Source of the DNA: Welwitschia mirabilis
Taxonomy: Eukaryota > Gnetophyta > Gnetopsida > Welwitschiales
Direction of reading: 5' to 3'
DNA: 64,000 nucleotides
Assembly (NCBI GenBank): GCA_051453625.1
Contig: JBOZIK010000001.1
Coordinates: 161,732,768 to 161,796,767 of the forward strand
In this document: in pieces, positions 47,870 through 58,105 of the stretch
How positions within the stretch are numbered: position 1 is the stretch's first letter
How the letters are laid out: every line of letters starts with the position of its first letter
Program-made: the position numbers and the translations under genes
Notes under the pieces: generated by a model
Seen by the model: only the letters and a program-made list of their open reading frames with translations
What the model was told of the DNA's origin: nothing
Databases searched by the model: none

Positions 47870-48544
47870 TCATTGTAATCTTGCAACTTAAACCGTCAGC
47901 ATATAATTTAAGTATGTTTTCTTGGGTAAATATGATAATCATTTTTTATGCTTACTAGAGGATTAGGCCATGTCACTTCTTATAATGGTATTAGAAACCT
48001 TCTAAAATTTTAGCAATTCAAAATGTGTAATCACCTTCTAATGTTAAGAAATTACATTCTTTCTTAGGTCACTCTAGACTTTACCATTATTTAATTGAGG
48101 AGTATTCAAATTTGTGTAAACCTTTACATCTCTTACTAAAAAAGGATACTCCATTACATTGGATTAAAATTGTCAACATGCCTTTAATAAGAAATCTAAG
48201 TTGATTGTTACCCTAATTCTTGAAGGGTCTAATTATTGTTATCTTTTTGAATTGATATCTGATGCTAGTAGCTATGCTATTAGATCTAGTTTGGATGAAA
48301 ATATAGATAATAAATATCATGTAATTTCTTATTTTAACCGTACTTTAAATGATACCTAATGTAATTAATCTAGTATAAAAAGAAAAATGCTTCTTATTTG
48401 GTAAATTCCATTATTAACTTGTTGGTTTTTACATTAATCTTTATATAGATCATGCTGCACTAAAGTAATGCTAGCTAAACCTTACTTGAATTCTCATGTG
48501 CTTCATTGGATATTTCTTTTTCATGAATTTGAAATTATCATTAT
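47870..48544 (+). pseudogene. Element C: RT connection and RNase H; RT core missing
   Basis: A segment reading LKPSAYNLSMFSW (47885-47930) is the region just before RT. The next recognisable piece (48040-48170: VKKLHSFLGHSRLYHYLIEE, then a PLHLLLKKDTPLHW segment) is the RT connection, so fingers and palm are deleted. RNase H follows at 48235-48540: FELISDASSYAIRSS, YHVISYFNRTLND, then HVLHWIFLFHEFEI. The piece stops at the insertion point of B and continues at 57782. Confidence 0.83.
48540..48544 (+). repeat. Left target-site duplication of B
   Basis: attat directly before the LTR of B; the partner attac is at 57782-57786. They differ by one transition. Confidence 0.75.
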
Positions 48545-49766
48545 TATTGTAATGCCAATTTATAGGAATCTAATGGTGTATTTGAAGTACTTTTATATAG
48601 ATTTAGATGCAATTCTGCTGATTATGGAAAGACAATAGGATGATCATAGAAACATGTAATTCTTGACATAATTGGAGGCATTTCAAGCATGTTCTGATAC
48701 TTAGTATATTGAAGGAAGGTTAATGATGAAGAAGGCTTATTTTCTTTACTTGAGAAGCTTTGGAATGGTGTTATCCTCACTGTCATCACCATGATAGATG
48801 GCATGATAGCACTGTATCTGCCTATTACAATAGCAACATGGGCTAGAGCTTAGAGATAATAAATCCCCTTTTCTAAGGAGATGTCTTTCCAATTGTCATC
48901 CCCATAACATGAGGGACAACAACATATCTAGAGCCAACTATGAAGCCAAACGTAAAGCTAAAATCTAATGATTTATCTATTATTATGGGGCATTGTCCCT
49001 AATGTCATCTCTATGATAGTCAAGACAATAATGGTTTTAGATAATTAGGACTACATTATATTATAATGAGGTCATGCAACCTACTTAGGCTACTAGGTTT
49101 TCTTCTCCCACTTCCAGGATTATGTTTTTAGAACTTTCAATGTAAAACTATAAATATTCCTTCTTATCCTTACTTCTAATTGATATTTTGTACCTAATAT
49201 GCTTGTGACAGAAGATTAAAAGATAAGAGGTTCATCCAGTAACTATAAAAAGGAGTTTCCTTAGTGTTAGGCTGAGTCTCTTTCATTGAGATGCTATTAT
49301 CTTATTGTAAGTGAATGTAAAGTTCCTTGAAATTAATACAATTACTCTTTTCATTCCAGTTTTTTTTATGTTCCTTATGGTTTAAGTTGGTCATAGTTAA
49401 GTGACAGTTCTATGATTTATTTAGATCATAAGGACAACCTTTGTTAAGGTTAACTTTGGTTAGTAATAGATTATATTATTATTCCATTTTCATTTCACAT
49501 TGCATTTCTTATTCTACTTGGTATATCTCATAGTTTATGTTGATTAGGAATAAGTTAAGTACTCTTTTTAATTAATCTGAATTATAGAGAGCTAGTTCTT
49601 GTAATAGAAGAATTAGAAACCAATATAATTCATTCCATTTTTATTTTTATTTTATATCTATTGCATTGCATTGCATTTACTTATTTCCTTTCAATTATTA
49701 AAAGATAAAAAACTAAAAGAAAACATTGGAAATCAATTTCCTAACTTTGAGCCTAGTGCCTTTGTT
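48545..49766 (+). repeat. LTR B-1 (5' end of B), last ~120 bases hidden
   Basis: Aligns with 56395-57660 of the complete LTR B-4. Starts TATTG, a decayed TGTTG. TATA box at 49149-49156. Palindromic motifs near 48770, 48895 and 49000. Confidence 0.85.
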
Positions 49767-49866
49767 NNNNNNNNNNNNNNNNNNNNNNNNNNNNNNNNNN
49801 NNNNNNNNNNNNNNNNNNNNNNNNNNNNNNNNNNNNNNNNNNNNNNNNNNNNNNNNNNNNNNNNNN
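49767..49866. other. Assembly gap, 100 N
   Basis: Separates two partial LTR copies. Confidence 0.95.
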
Positions 49867-50667
49867 TGTTGTCCCCACTATCATCTCCATGACATCTAGA
49901 ACAATAGCACTGCTATCCATCATGATAGTCACACATGAGTGTAAATGAGCAGCACATGGATAGCACATGAAATGTGGGTGTCATCCTCTACATTATCTGG
50001 ATGACATGTAAGATGATGGAATTAGTAACATGCATAGATAATCCATGGGATTGATAGCATCAAATGGGGAACATGAGGGTAAGTAACACATGGCGTCATC
50101 CCCATGGTCATCCCTATGATAGTCGAAATGTTAACTATGTTTACATGTTCTGAAATAAATATTATCATGAATGGAGTCAAGTGACCGATATGGGCTATTA
50201 GGATTTTCTTCACTAACATTTAGGGTTATGGTTCTAGAACTTTCATTGTAGAACTATAAATACCCTACCATCCTTTACTTTTAAACCATCTCTTATACTT
50301 GATCTTCTTGTAATAGAAGCTTGAAGGTAAGAGGTCCATTCAGTGGCTAAAGTAAGTGGTTTCCTTGGTATTGGATTATGTCTATTTCATTGATGTACTA
50401 TTATTATATTGTAAGTGGATGTAAAGTTTTTTGAATCAATATAAAGACCTTTTTCATTTCAATTTTCAAGATGTTCCTTATGGTTTAAGTTGATCACAGT
50501 AAGTGATAGTTCTATGATTTATTTAGATCATGAGGGTAACCTTTGTTAAGATTGACCTTGGTTAATTTAGGTTTGCATTTCAATTCCATATTTTATATTA
50601 CATATTTTACTGGTAGATATCATGGTTTATGTTGGTTAAGAATTAATAGATATTCTTTTTAATTGAT
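49867..50667 (+). repeat. LTR B-2, partial
   Basis: Corresponds to about 56640-57430 of LTR B-4, lacking both ends. TATA box at 50255-50262. Palindromic motifs at 49868-49900, 49980-50015 and 50095-50135. Confidence 0.85.
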
Positions 50668-50767
50668 NNNNNNNNNNNNNNNNNNNNNNNNNNNNNNNNN
50701 NNNNNNNNNNNNNNNNNNNNNNNNNNNNNNNNNNNNNNNNNNNNNNNNNNNNNNNNNNNNNNNNNNN
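50668..50767. other. Assembly gap, 100 N
   Basis: Separates LTR B-2 from B-3. Confidence 0.95.
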
Positions 50768-51844
50768 AGTACTATTACTTACCAAGATAGCTATACATGC
50801 AGCACATGATGGACCAGAATGGCACATGGTGTCGCCCCCATGACATATAGGATGATGACCCTCACATGGGAAAAAAGCTGCAGGGTTGACAACAGGGCAT
50901 GGAGACATGTGATACATAGTAACATCCCCTACGTCATCCTAATGATAGGTGGTATGACAACTATTTTTGCATGTTCTGAAATAAATATTATTGTAAATGG
51001 GGTTAAGAGACCCATGTGGACTGCTAGGGTTTTTTTCACCAATGTCTAGGGTTATGGTTCTAGAACTTTTAATGTAAAACTATAAATACTCTTTCCTCCT
51101 TCACTTCCAAACCATCTTTTGTACTTAATATGCTTATAACGAAAGCTTAAAAGACAAAAAGTCCATCCAGTGGCTGCAAAAGGGGTTTCTTTGGTGTTAG
51201 GTTGAGTCTCTTCCATTGAGGTGCTGTTATTCTATTGTAAGTGGACGTAAAATTCTTTGAATCAATACAAATACTCTTTTCATTTTAATTCTGTGAATGT
51301 CCCCTATGGTTTAAGTTGGTCATAGTTAAGTGACAGTTCTATAAATTATTTAGATCATGAGAGCAACCTTTGTTAAGGTTGATCTCGATTAATTTAGATT
51401 TGCATTTTAATTCCATATTGCATATTGCAAATTCTACTTGATAGATCTCATAGTTTATATTGGTTAAGAATTTGTTGAATGCTCTTCTTAATTGATTTGA
51501 ATTATAAGGAAGATAGTCTTTGTGACAAAAAGGCTAGAAGCTAGTCCTTATGGTAGAGAGATTAGGAACTAAGAGAATCCATTTCATTTCCATTTCCATT
51601 CACTTGCATTTCATCTTTATTCATCTTGCATTGCATTTACTTTATTATTTAATTTTAGTATAAAAGATAAAAGACCAAAAACTACCTTTAGAAATCAATA
51701 TTCTAACTCTAAGCCTAGTGCCTTTATTAGGATTATGAAATTTGGATGAACTCCCATATATACTAGCATGTGTTTTTTTGCAAGTTATATGATTTACAGG
51801 TTTACCTAAAGAGCTTCAAGATTGCATAAATTCACATCATAACA
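50768..51844 (+). repeat. LTR B-3, 5'-truncated, joined to the internal region
   Basis: Corresponds to about 56665-57781 of LTR B-4 and ends CATAACA, three bases before a primer site, so this copy is the functional 5' LTR end. TATA box at 51081-51088. Confidence 0.87.
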
Positions 51845-51847
51845 TTT

Positions 51848-51865
51848 TGACGCTATTGCTGGGAA
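51848..51865 (+). other. Primer-binding site, tRNA-Asp type (B)
   Basis: tgacgctattgctgggaa; transition-only decay of the tRNA-Asp complement and the only one of the four to keep a CpG. Confidence 0.83.
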
Positions 51866-52680
51866 AGGCTACAAGGAGCTATAAGAATTATCATTAACTA
51901 GTACCTTGAATATTTTTGTTCAGGTTATTTACTTGAATTAGTGCTGCATTTCTAGTGTAATTAAGGTAGATCTATTACTGTAAAATTTTATTTTCCATAG
52001 TTTTTTTAGGGACCTTGTCATTCACTCTGTGGTTTAGATGACATAGAAAATGACAGTTCTAAAATTTTGAATTTATTTTCTATTTTCACAATCTTTCTTC
52101 TGCTCAAAGTTTAGTAATAAAAGTACTATCGTCTTACATGTCATCCACACAACAGTCAAGACAACAATTCTAGTTTTAGTAATCTTTCATTTCTAAAATT
52201 TTTAGAGTTTTAAAATTTTTAGAATTTAGTTTTCCTGTGATCATCACCTCCCTTGTTGTCCTCATGACCAGGTGAATGATGGTCTATTACACTTGATTCC
52301 AGTTTTTTATTTACTATTTGTGCATGTAAGGATACAAAGAATTCTAGTAGAAAGACAAAATATTAGCTAGTGGGAAGCTTTACTAATAGAAATATCAGAA
52401 AAAGAATCATTTGACTTCAAAACAAAAATCTAGGTATGCATAATACAGGTATGCAAATTCTATGATTGCTTTTTCTACTTTAGAATTAGATTTTTTTTCC
52501 TCTTATAATCAATTTGCAACAATGATTCTACATATTTTGATTATTAAGAAATAGTAATTTCAAATGATAAAACATCCAAGAGAGGGAAACTTGATCTTTA
52601 TTATACTTATATTCTTTATCATCTTGAATTAAAATTCTTTATTCCATTCTTCTCACTTGCTTCAATAAATAGTAATAAAA
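51866..52680 (+). other. 5' leader of B
   Basis: Non-coding. Contains palindromic motifs near 52010-52055, 52135-52170 and 52245-52290, as in the leader of A1. Confidence 0.6.
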
Positions 52681-53470
52681 AGACTATTGTGAAAATTCTT
52701 TTTGAATGGAGAAGAAACTTGAAAAATGATGAGCACATTGGTAAGAAAACACTTTAAGAAATCTTTTTTGAAAGAGGGAGACCATCACAAAATCATGGTG
52801 AGAATAGGAAGTGGACCCCTTCTTCTTTTGAATCTACTTATTCTTTTTCCTCTTCTTTTCAAACATCATCTAGAGATAATAATGAAGATTATCCCTATTT
52901 TAGGGATTCCACCTCATTTAGACAAACTTTTTACAATCATCTTTATTAATCTCAATCTTCTTCCATGCATTACTACCAAGAAGAACCATATCCCATCAAC
53001 TACTATGAGGAAGAAAAAGATCCATTAAGAGAAATGATTAGTAAAATAAAGAAGAACTAAGAAAACACCAATAAGAACTTGGAAAAATTAGTTGAAAACT
53101 TACAATAATAACTACTACATATTTAAGAATATTTTACAACACAACATCCTCATAACTATCCTACTTCATCTTATCTTGAGGCAAACAAAGAAAACATAGA
53201 TGATGATGATTCTTGCATTAAACTCGATGATGGAATTATAAATCAAACATCAACATCCTACTCATTAGGAGATAAAAACAAGGAAGAAAATAATACCACA
53301 ACTCAATATTTTAACAATTGGGATGAAGATGACCATTCATTAGATAATGATATTGAGATATTAGATTATATTCCTACCATTCATTTACTGTTAGATAATT
53401 AAGATGAGAATCTAATCATCAAAAAATGAAAACCTTTCAAACAATGATGATGAAAGTACAATCCAACCAA
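52681..53470 (+). pseudogene. Gag-tail-like coding relic of B
   Basis: One frame reads FESTYSFSSSFQTSSRDNNE and EEPYPINYYEEEKDPLREMI. Later NNWDEDDHSLDNDIEILDYI parallels the acidic DIEILDD tail of A1 gag (near 22410). No capsid core or zinc knuckle is present. The 100-residue open frame at 52726-53028 is in another phase and is probably a shadow. Role unknown. Confidence 0.5.
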
Positions 53471-53478
53471 CTAATGAT

Positions 53479-54290
53479 ATGTATACTAGTAAAGAAATTG
53501 AAATTAATAAAGGACCCATAGAGATTTATTCAAAGTTCATAGAGAATAGACTTTTTCATTCTGCCCATATTTCTACATTCTCCTCATCTATGCCTTTATG
53601 TACAATTTTAAATAACATCCTTCCCTCCACTCCTCCTTCCACTTCTACTTTTAACTTTACATTACCTCATAATCTTGATCATAATAACCTTTCTCCATCT
53701 CTTTTAATTACACCTTCATATAATTCTCAAGGCTATGTTTCTTTCCTTAAATATCATAATACTTATCACTTTGAAGAGTTTATTTCTTTTGTCTCTCAAT
53801 CTCTTCCTTTTAAACATTCATTCTTTATATACCAAGTTTACTATACCTTGCGCTTTTAATAGCTATTATTTTTAAAAGTTTAACTTATAATATCTTGGAA
53901 TTTATCATTAGAAAAAGCCTCATCTTCTTGATAATAGTCCATGCTTTCAATTAAATTTTAAGGAGCTTCTCAATATTATTACACATTCTCAAAAGCTCTT
54001 AAAGATTTTTTGGATTCATTCTATGAGTAGTACCTTAAATGAATTATATAATGATACTCATTATTTACACTATTTTCATAAGAGATTATTTGACAATGAA
54101 ACTTATCACTTTGTTATCTTTTATTTTGATTTTGAAAATTGTGCCATCAAAGTTTTATCATTTTATTTTTTTAATCTCTAATTGATTTTACTTCAAAATG
54201 ATTGCATATCCTTTATGTTTTATCAATTGGTTTCTATTTGGTTTAGATTTTATTATTTTGAAAAATACAATACGCAAGTGCACTTTTTAC
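53479..54290 (+). pseudogene. 3' ORF of B (unknown protein, shared with A2)
   Basis: Open for 126 residues at 53479-53859: MYTSKEIEINKGPIEIYSKF at its start, then NNILPSTPPSTSTFNFTLPH, then YHFEEFISFVSQSLPF. It continues after stops with a CFQLNFKELL segment and LMFYQLVSIWFRFYYF (to ~54260). A2 and, at the C-terminal end, A1 have matching stretches. No catalytic motif, signal peptide or clear membrane segment was seen. It is where Athila-type elements carry an extra ORF. Calling it env-like would go beyond the evidence. Confidence 0.6.
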
Positions 54291-54513
54291 ATAACTAGTT
54301 AAACTTCTCAATGATTAGGTTCTTATCTTTCAAAAAAAGTACATTTTAAATAAATCTATTAAAACTTTCAACTTGAACACTTAGGAAATTCAGAATTTAA
54401 TGGATAAAAGGTTAAGAATAATTGAAATATCTATTGAGTAACCTTAAACATGATAGAAGCACTTATGCCAAAATTTTTCTACTACCATTATCTAAATTCT
54501 TCTTTAGCCGATT

Positions 54514-54613
54514 NNNNNNNNNNNNNNNNNNNNNNNNNNNNNNNNNNNNNNNNNNNNNNNNNNNNNNNNNNNNNNNNNNNNNNNNNNNNNNNNNNNNNNN
54601 NNNNNNNNNNNNN
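54514..54613. other. Assembly gap, 100 N
   Basis: At the place where A1 and A2 have their polypurine tract. Confidence 0.95.
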
Positions 54614-54890
54614 TAATAAAGATCATTCTCTTCATGTTCTATCTTATACTATGGCCCTCATGATATCCTACCACAAGTGCACTGTGGCAAATATTCTTAA
54701 GAGGGGCCTTTGGCAGTGTGATATAGTAGCTATGGAAACTCCACTAGGGGGTCAGTTGGTCATGCTGTGTGGGTTCTTACTCCTTTGATAGTGGTTGTAC
54801 TCCCCTCATCATGGTAAGAATAAAATTGCAGTTAGAGGCTACGAGATCAGTGGTGTCCCTGGTGTCATCAAAGGCATTACTTGTTTTCTA
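54614..54890 (+). repeat. Conserved non-coding block, copy in B
   Basis: Reads taataaagatcattctc, gtagctatggaaactccac and gatagtggttgtactcccct, matching A1, A2 and D. Similarity weakens after about 54890. Confidence 0.8.
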
Positions 54891-56394
54891 GACTTATTTT
54901 TATTTATTTATACTATTTCCACATGATCACTCTACTTTTCTAGATTCTAGTATTGTTTTGAACTAATAGCTTATAAGTTCTTGTTTTAACAGCTTTTGAT
55001 CTTATCATTCATTATTTGATAACATTAGATATACTTGACATCATCATAATGATTACTCATTTGAGTGAACTTTATGAATTTTTTCATTATTTCATACATC
55101 TGTATCAGGTAATTTTATGATATCTTTTAAGGGACTTTGCTAGGGATGAATTTTGGGTAGGTAAGCAAATCTTTTTCATGTTCTTAGTTGTTCATTTCCA
55201 TTATGTTTTCTCTTAGTTGTTTTGTTTGGAATTTTTTAAAGTCATTATAGTATCTTTTTCTACATTATAATTAGGACCTAATCATTTAGTAGCTCTCTAT
55301 TTATCTATTTATTTTTACTCATAGGTTTTCTTTATAAGGGCTGTTTTTCTTTTCTACACTATTCATTGATGCATTTATTTCCCCTTTATTGATGCGATCT
55401 TTTTGTTTTATGCTAACATTTTTTCTATGTGGTTTTGTAGTTTTGCATACATCCACTTATAGATTTTAAACACTCATGGATTCTAGGACACATGAGAGGA
55501 ATACTTTTGATGCATTACTTTCTTCTATTATATACATTTTTATGTCTCATGAGCTTCTTTCATCATGATTATGTATTTTTAGACATTTCTTTACTTTTTA
55601 TCATATTTCTGTTTTTCTATTGTTTTTCCACTAATTACTTACAGTCAGATCTTTGTGGAACTTTTCTAATCTATCTAAACAACTTATTTTAATTTCTGTG
55701 GTATCACGTCTATTGTTCCCACAATAGAAGTAATGACAGTCATAATTTTTCCCTTTGTGCAATCTGAGACGTCTTGCTTTTCCTATGGGAAAAAGCAGAA
55801 TAGCTCTTTGAGCTTAATTCTGAGATTCAAGCAAAAATTTATCATTTTTAAAATTTTAAAGGATCACTTTGAGCTTTTATGATACATATTTATGATGAGT
55901 TATTTGGATATGATTTTATGTTACTTGAATACATTTTATGGAATTCATTTAATAGGAGAATAATGGCACTCACTGATTTTCCAATAGCTATGTTTCAGAT
56001 CAAAAAAGAATGCCATGATTACTCTTGTACTTTACCCTTATAAAAAATCATTAATGCATTATTCTTTGAGATTATTACTACTTAAGCTTATACATTAGTT
56101 TCAGTGTTACTTTCTCAAATTATGCATGCATATTATCATTTTTCTAAGCTATCACTGTTACATTCTATGACTTGTTTATGTGTATGACATTTATTTGGAC
56201 TATTGTGATGTGTTTAAGTAGGGGGTTTATGACTACGACAATAATTATATTAATAAATTATTATCATCTATTCCTACATGATAAATAGAGCTCAAACCCC
56301 ATTTCTTTAGTTGATGATTATGTTATTCAAATTGGCTTGCAATCTAGTTGATCACATACTTTGTCAAGGACTGACAAGCCTAAGTATGAGGCTA
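54891..56394 (+). other. 3' untranslated part of B
   Basis: T-rich, no domain. A palindromic motif is near 55705-55745. Ends in taagtatgaggcta, a decayed polypurine tract directly before the 3' LTR. Confidence 0.6.
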
Positions 56395-57781
56395 TGTTGT
56401 GATACTAATTTGTAGAAATTTAATAGTGTATTTGAAGTACTTTTGTAGGACATTTATATAGGTTTAGATGCAATTCTGTTGATTATGGAAAGATGGTAGG
56501 ATGATTATAAAAACACATAATTCTTGACATAATTAGAGGTATTTTAAGCATGTTCTGATACTTAGCATATTAAAGAAATTCTAAAAGAAAAGAATACTGA
56601 TTTACTCTACTTAAGAAGCTTGGGAGAGGTGTGACCCCCAATGTTGTCCCCATGATAGCCAGGATGACATCATTGCTACACATCATGACAGCTGCACTTG
56701 AGTACATATGAGTAGCACATGGACAACACATGGAGTATGGGTGTCAATCCCTTCATTATCCTGACGACATGTAGGATGACGATATCAATAACATGGGTAG
56801 ACAATCTATAGGATGATGACATCACATGAGGTACATGAGGGCAGGTGACACATGGCGTCTTCTCCATGGTCATCCCCATGACAATTAGAATGACAACTAT
56901 TTTTACATGTTCTGAAATAAATATTGTTGTAAATGAGGTCAAGTGATTCATGTGGGCTGTTAGGATTTTTTTTTACTACTATCTAGGGTTATAGTTCTAG
57001 AAATTTCATTGTAAAACTATAAATTCTCTATCCTCCTTTACTTCCAAACCATCTCTTATACTTGATTTTCTTGTAACAGAGGCTTAAAGCCAAGAGGTCC
57101 ATCTAGTGGCTACAAAAAGGGGTTTTCTTGGTGTTAGGCTATATCTCTTCTATTGAGGTGATATTATACTATTGTAAGTGGATGTAAAGTTCTTTAAATT
57201 AATACAAACACTCTTTTCATTCTAATTTTGTGAATGTCCCTTATGGTTTAAGTTGGTCATAGTAAGTGACATTTCTATGATTTATTTAGATTATGAGAAA
57301 AACCTTTATTAAGGTTGGCCTTGATTAATTTAGGTTTGCATTTCAATTCCATATTGCATATTTCATATTCTACTTAGTAGATCTCATAGTTTATATTGGT
57401 TAAGAATTAGTGGATACTCTTCTTAATTGATATAAGTTATAGGAAAGATAGTCTTTATGATAGAAAGGCTAGAAACTAGTCCTTGTGATAAAAGGATTAG
57501 GAACTAAGAGAATTCATTTTATTTTCATTTTCATTCACTTGTATTTCATCTTTATTTATCTTGAATTGCATTTAGTTTATTATTTACTTTCAGTCAGTAA
57601 AAGATAAAAGTTTAACTACTACCTTTGCAAATTAATTCTCTAACTTTGAGCCTAGTGCCTTCATTGGGATTACAACATTAGGGTGAACTCATGTCTATGC
57701 TAGCATGTGTCTTTTTATAAGTTATATGATTTATAGATTTATCTAAAAAGCTTTAGGATTTCATAAATTTACATCATAATA
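56395..57781 (+). repeat. LTR B-4 (3' LTR of B), complete
   Basis: Starts TGTTGTGATAC, ends CATAATA (final CA decayed). 1387 bases. TATA-like site at 57019-57026. Three palindromic motifs at 56641-56672, 56750-56785 and 56865-56900. Confidence 0.9.
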
Positions 57782-57786
57782 ATTAC
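57782..57786 (+). repeat. Right target-site duplication of B
   Basis: attac, partner of attat at 48540-48544. Confidence 0.75.
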
Positions 57787-58095
57787 TGATAAAAAGGATC
57801 TAAAAATCTTGTTAATGATCACCTCTATTATTTACTTGCTTAACTTAATAAAGATTGTGAAGATAACTCTTTTGAATAATTTCTAGATGAAGAAATCTTT
57901 CATGTTTATACTTATTATTCATTCCATCCTAATCCTTAATATGTAGACATTGCTAATTATCTTACGTATCATTAAACACCCAAACAATGATCTACTCTTG
58001 AATGTAGGATATTATTGTAAAAAATTAACTATTATTATTAAATACATTCTTATCTTTTTTAAAGATGTATTAATAACATGATCAAACAATGTGTG
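57787..58095 (+). pseudogene. Element C: RNase H end and integrase start
   Basis: Directly after B the plus strand reads TDKK, then KNLVNDHLYYLLA in a neighbouring frame, which is the C-terminal end of gypsy RNase H. Further on come FHVYTYYSFHPNP, VDIANYL and INNMIKQCV, the spacer before the integrase zinc domain. This is the continuation of the RNase H piece ending at 48544. It is cut by the gap at 58096. Confidence 0.8.
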
Positions 58096-58105
58096 NNNNN
58101 NNNNN
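58096..58105. other. Short gap, 10 N
   Basis: At the junction between element C and copia F1. Confidence 0.95.

Larger units (their letters stand above)
48545..57781 (+). mobile_element. Ty3/gypsy element B, non-autonomous, inserted in C
   Basis: Bounded by LTRs starting 48545 and ending 57781, with attat/attac on either side. It contains a tRNA-Asp type primer site (51848), a gag-tail-like region, a 3' ORF, the conserved block and a 3' LTR. No gag core, protease, RT, RNase H or integrase was found. The left end holds three partial LTR copies separated by N gaps. LTR and block similarity tie it to A and D. Confidence 0.85.
34171..58095 (+). mobile_element. Ty3/gypsy element C, split by insertions D and B
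   Basis: Four separated plus-strand pieces are in the right order to be one element: primer site and gag (34174-35729), gag end, protease and linker (46504-47695), RT connection and RNase H (47870-48544), and the RNase H/integrase junction (57782-58095). Element D (minus) lies between the first two and element B (plus) between the last two. The right end is lost at the gap before copia F1. C itself lacks the RT core. Confidence 0.82.

Noticed and set aside
49753-51049. Several His/Met/Cys-rich frames (49753-49968, 50022-50219, 50636-50917, 50819-51049; also 56676-56951)
   Set aside because: All are LTR B sequence, both strands, produced by repeats of the GTCATCC/CATGAC motif.
53479-54290. 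Calling the 3' ORF an envelope gene
   Set aside because: Position fits env-like ORFs, but no signal peptide, membrane anchor or cleavage motif is visible.
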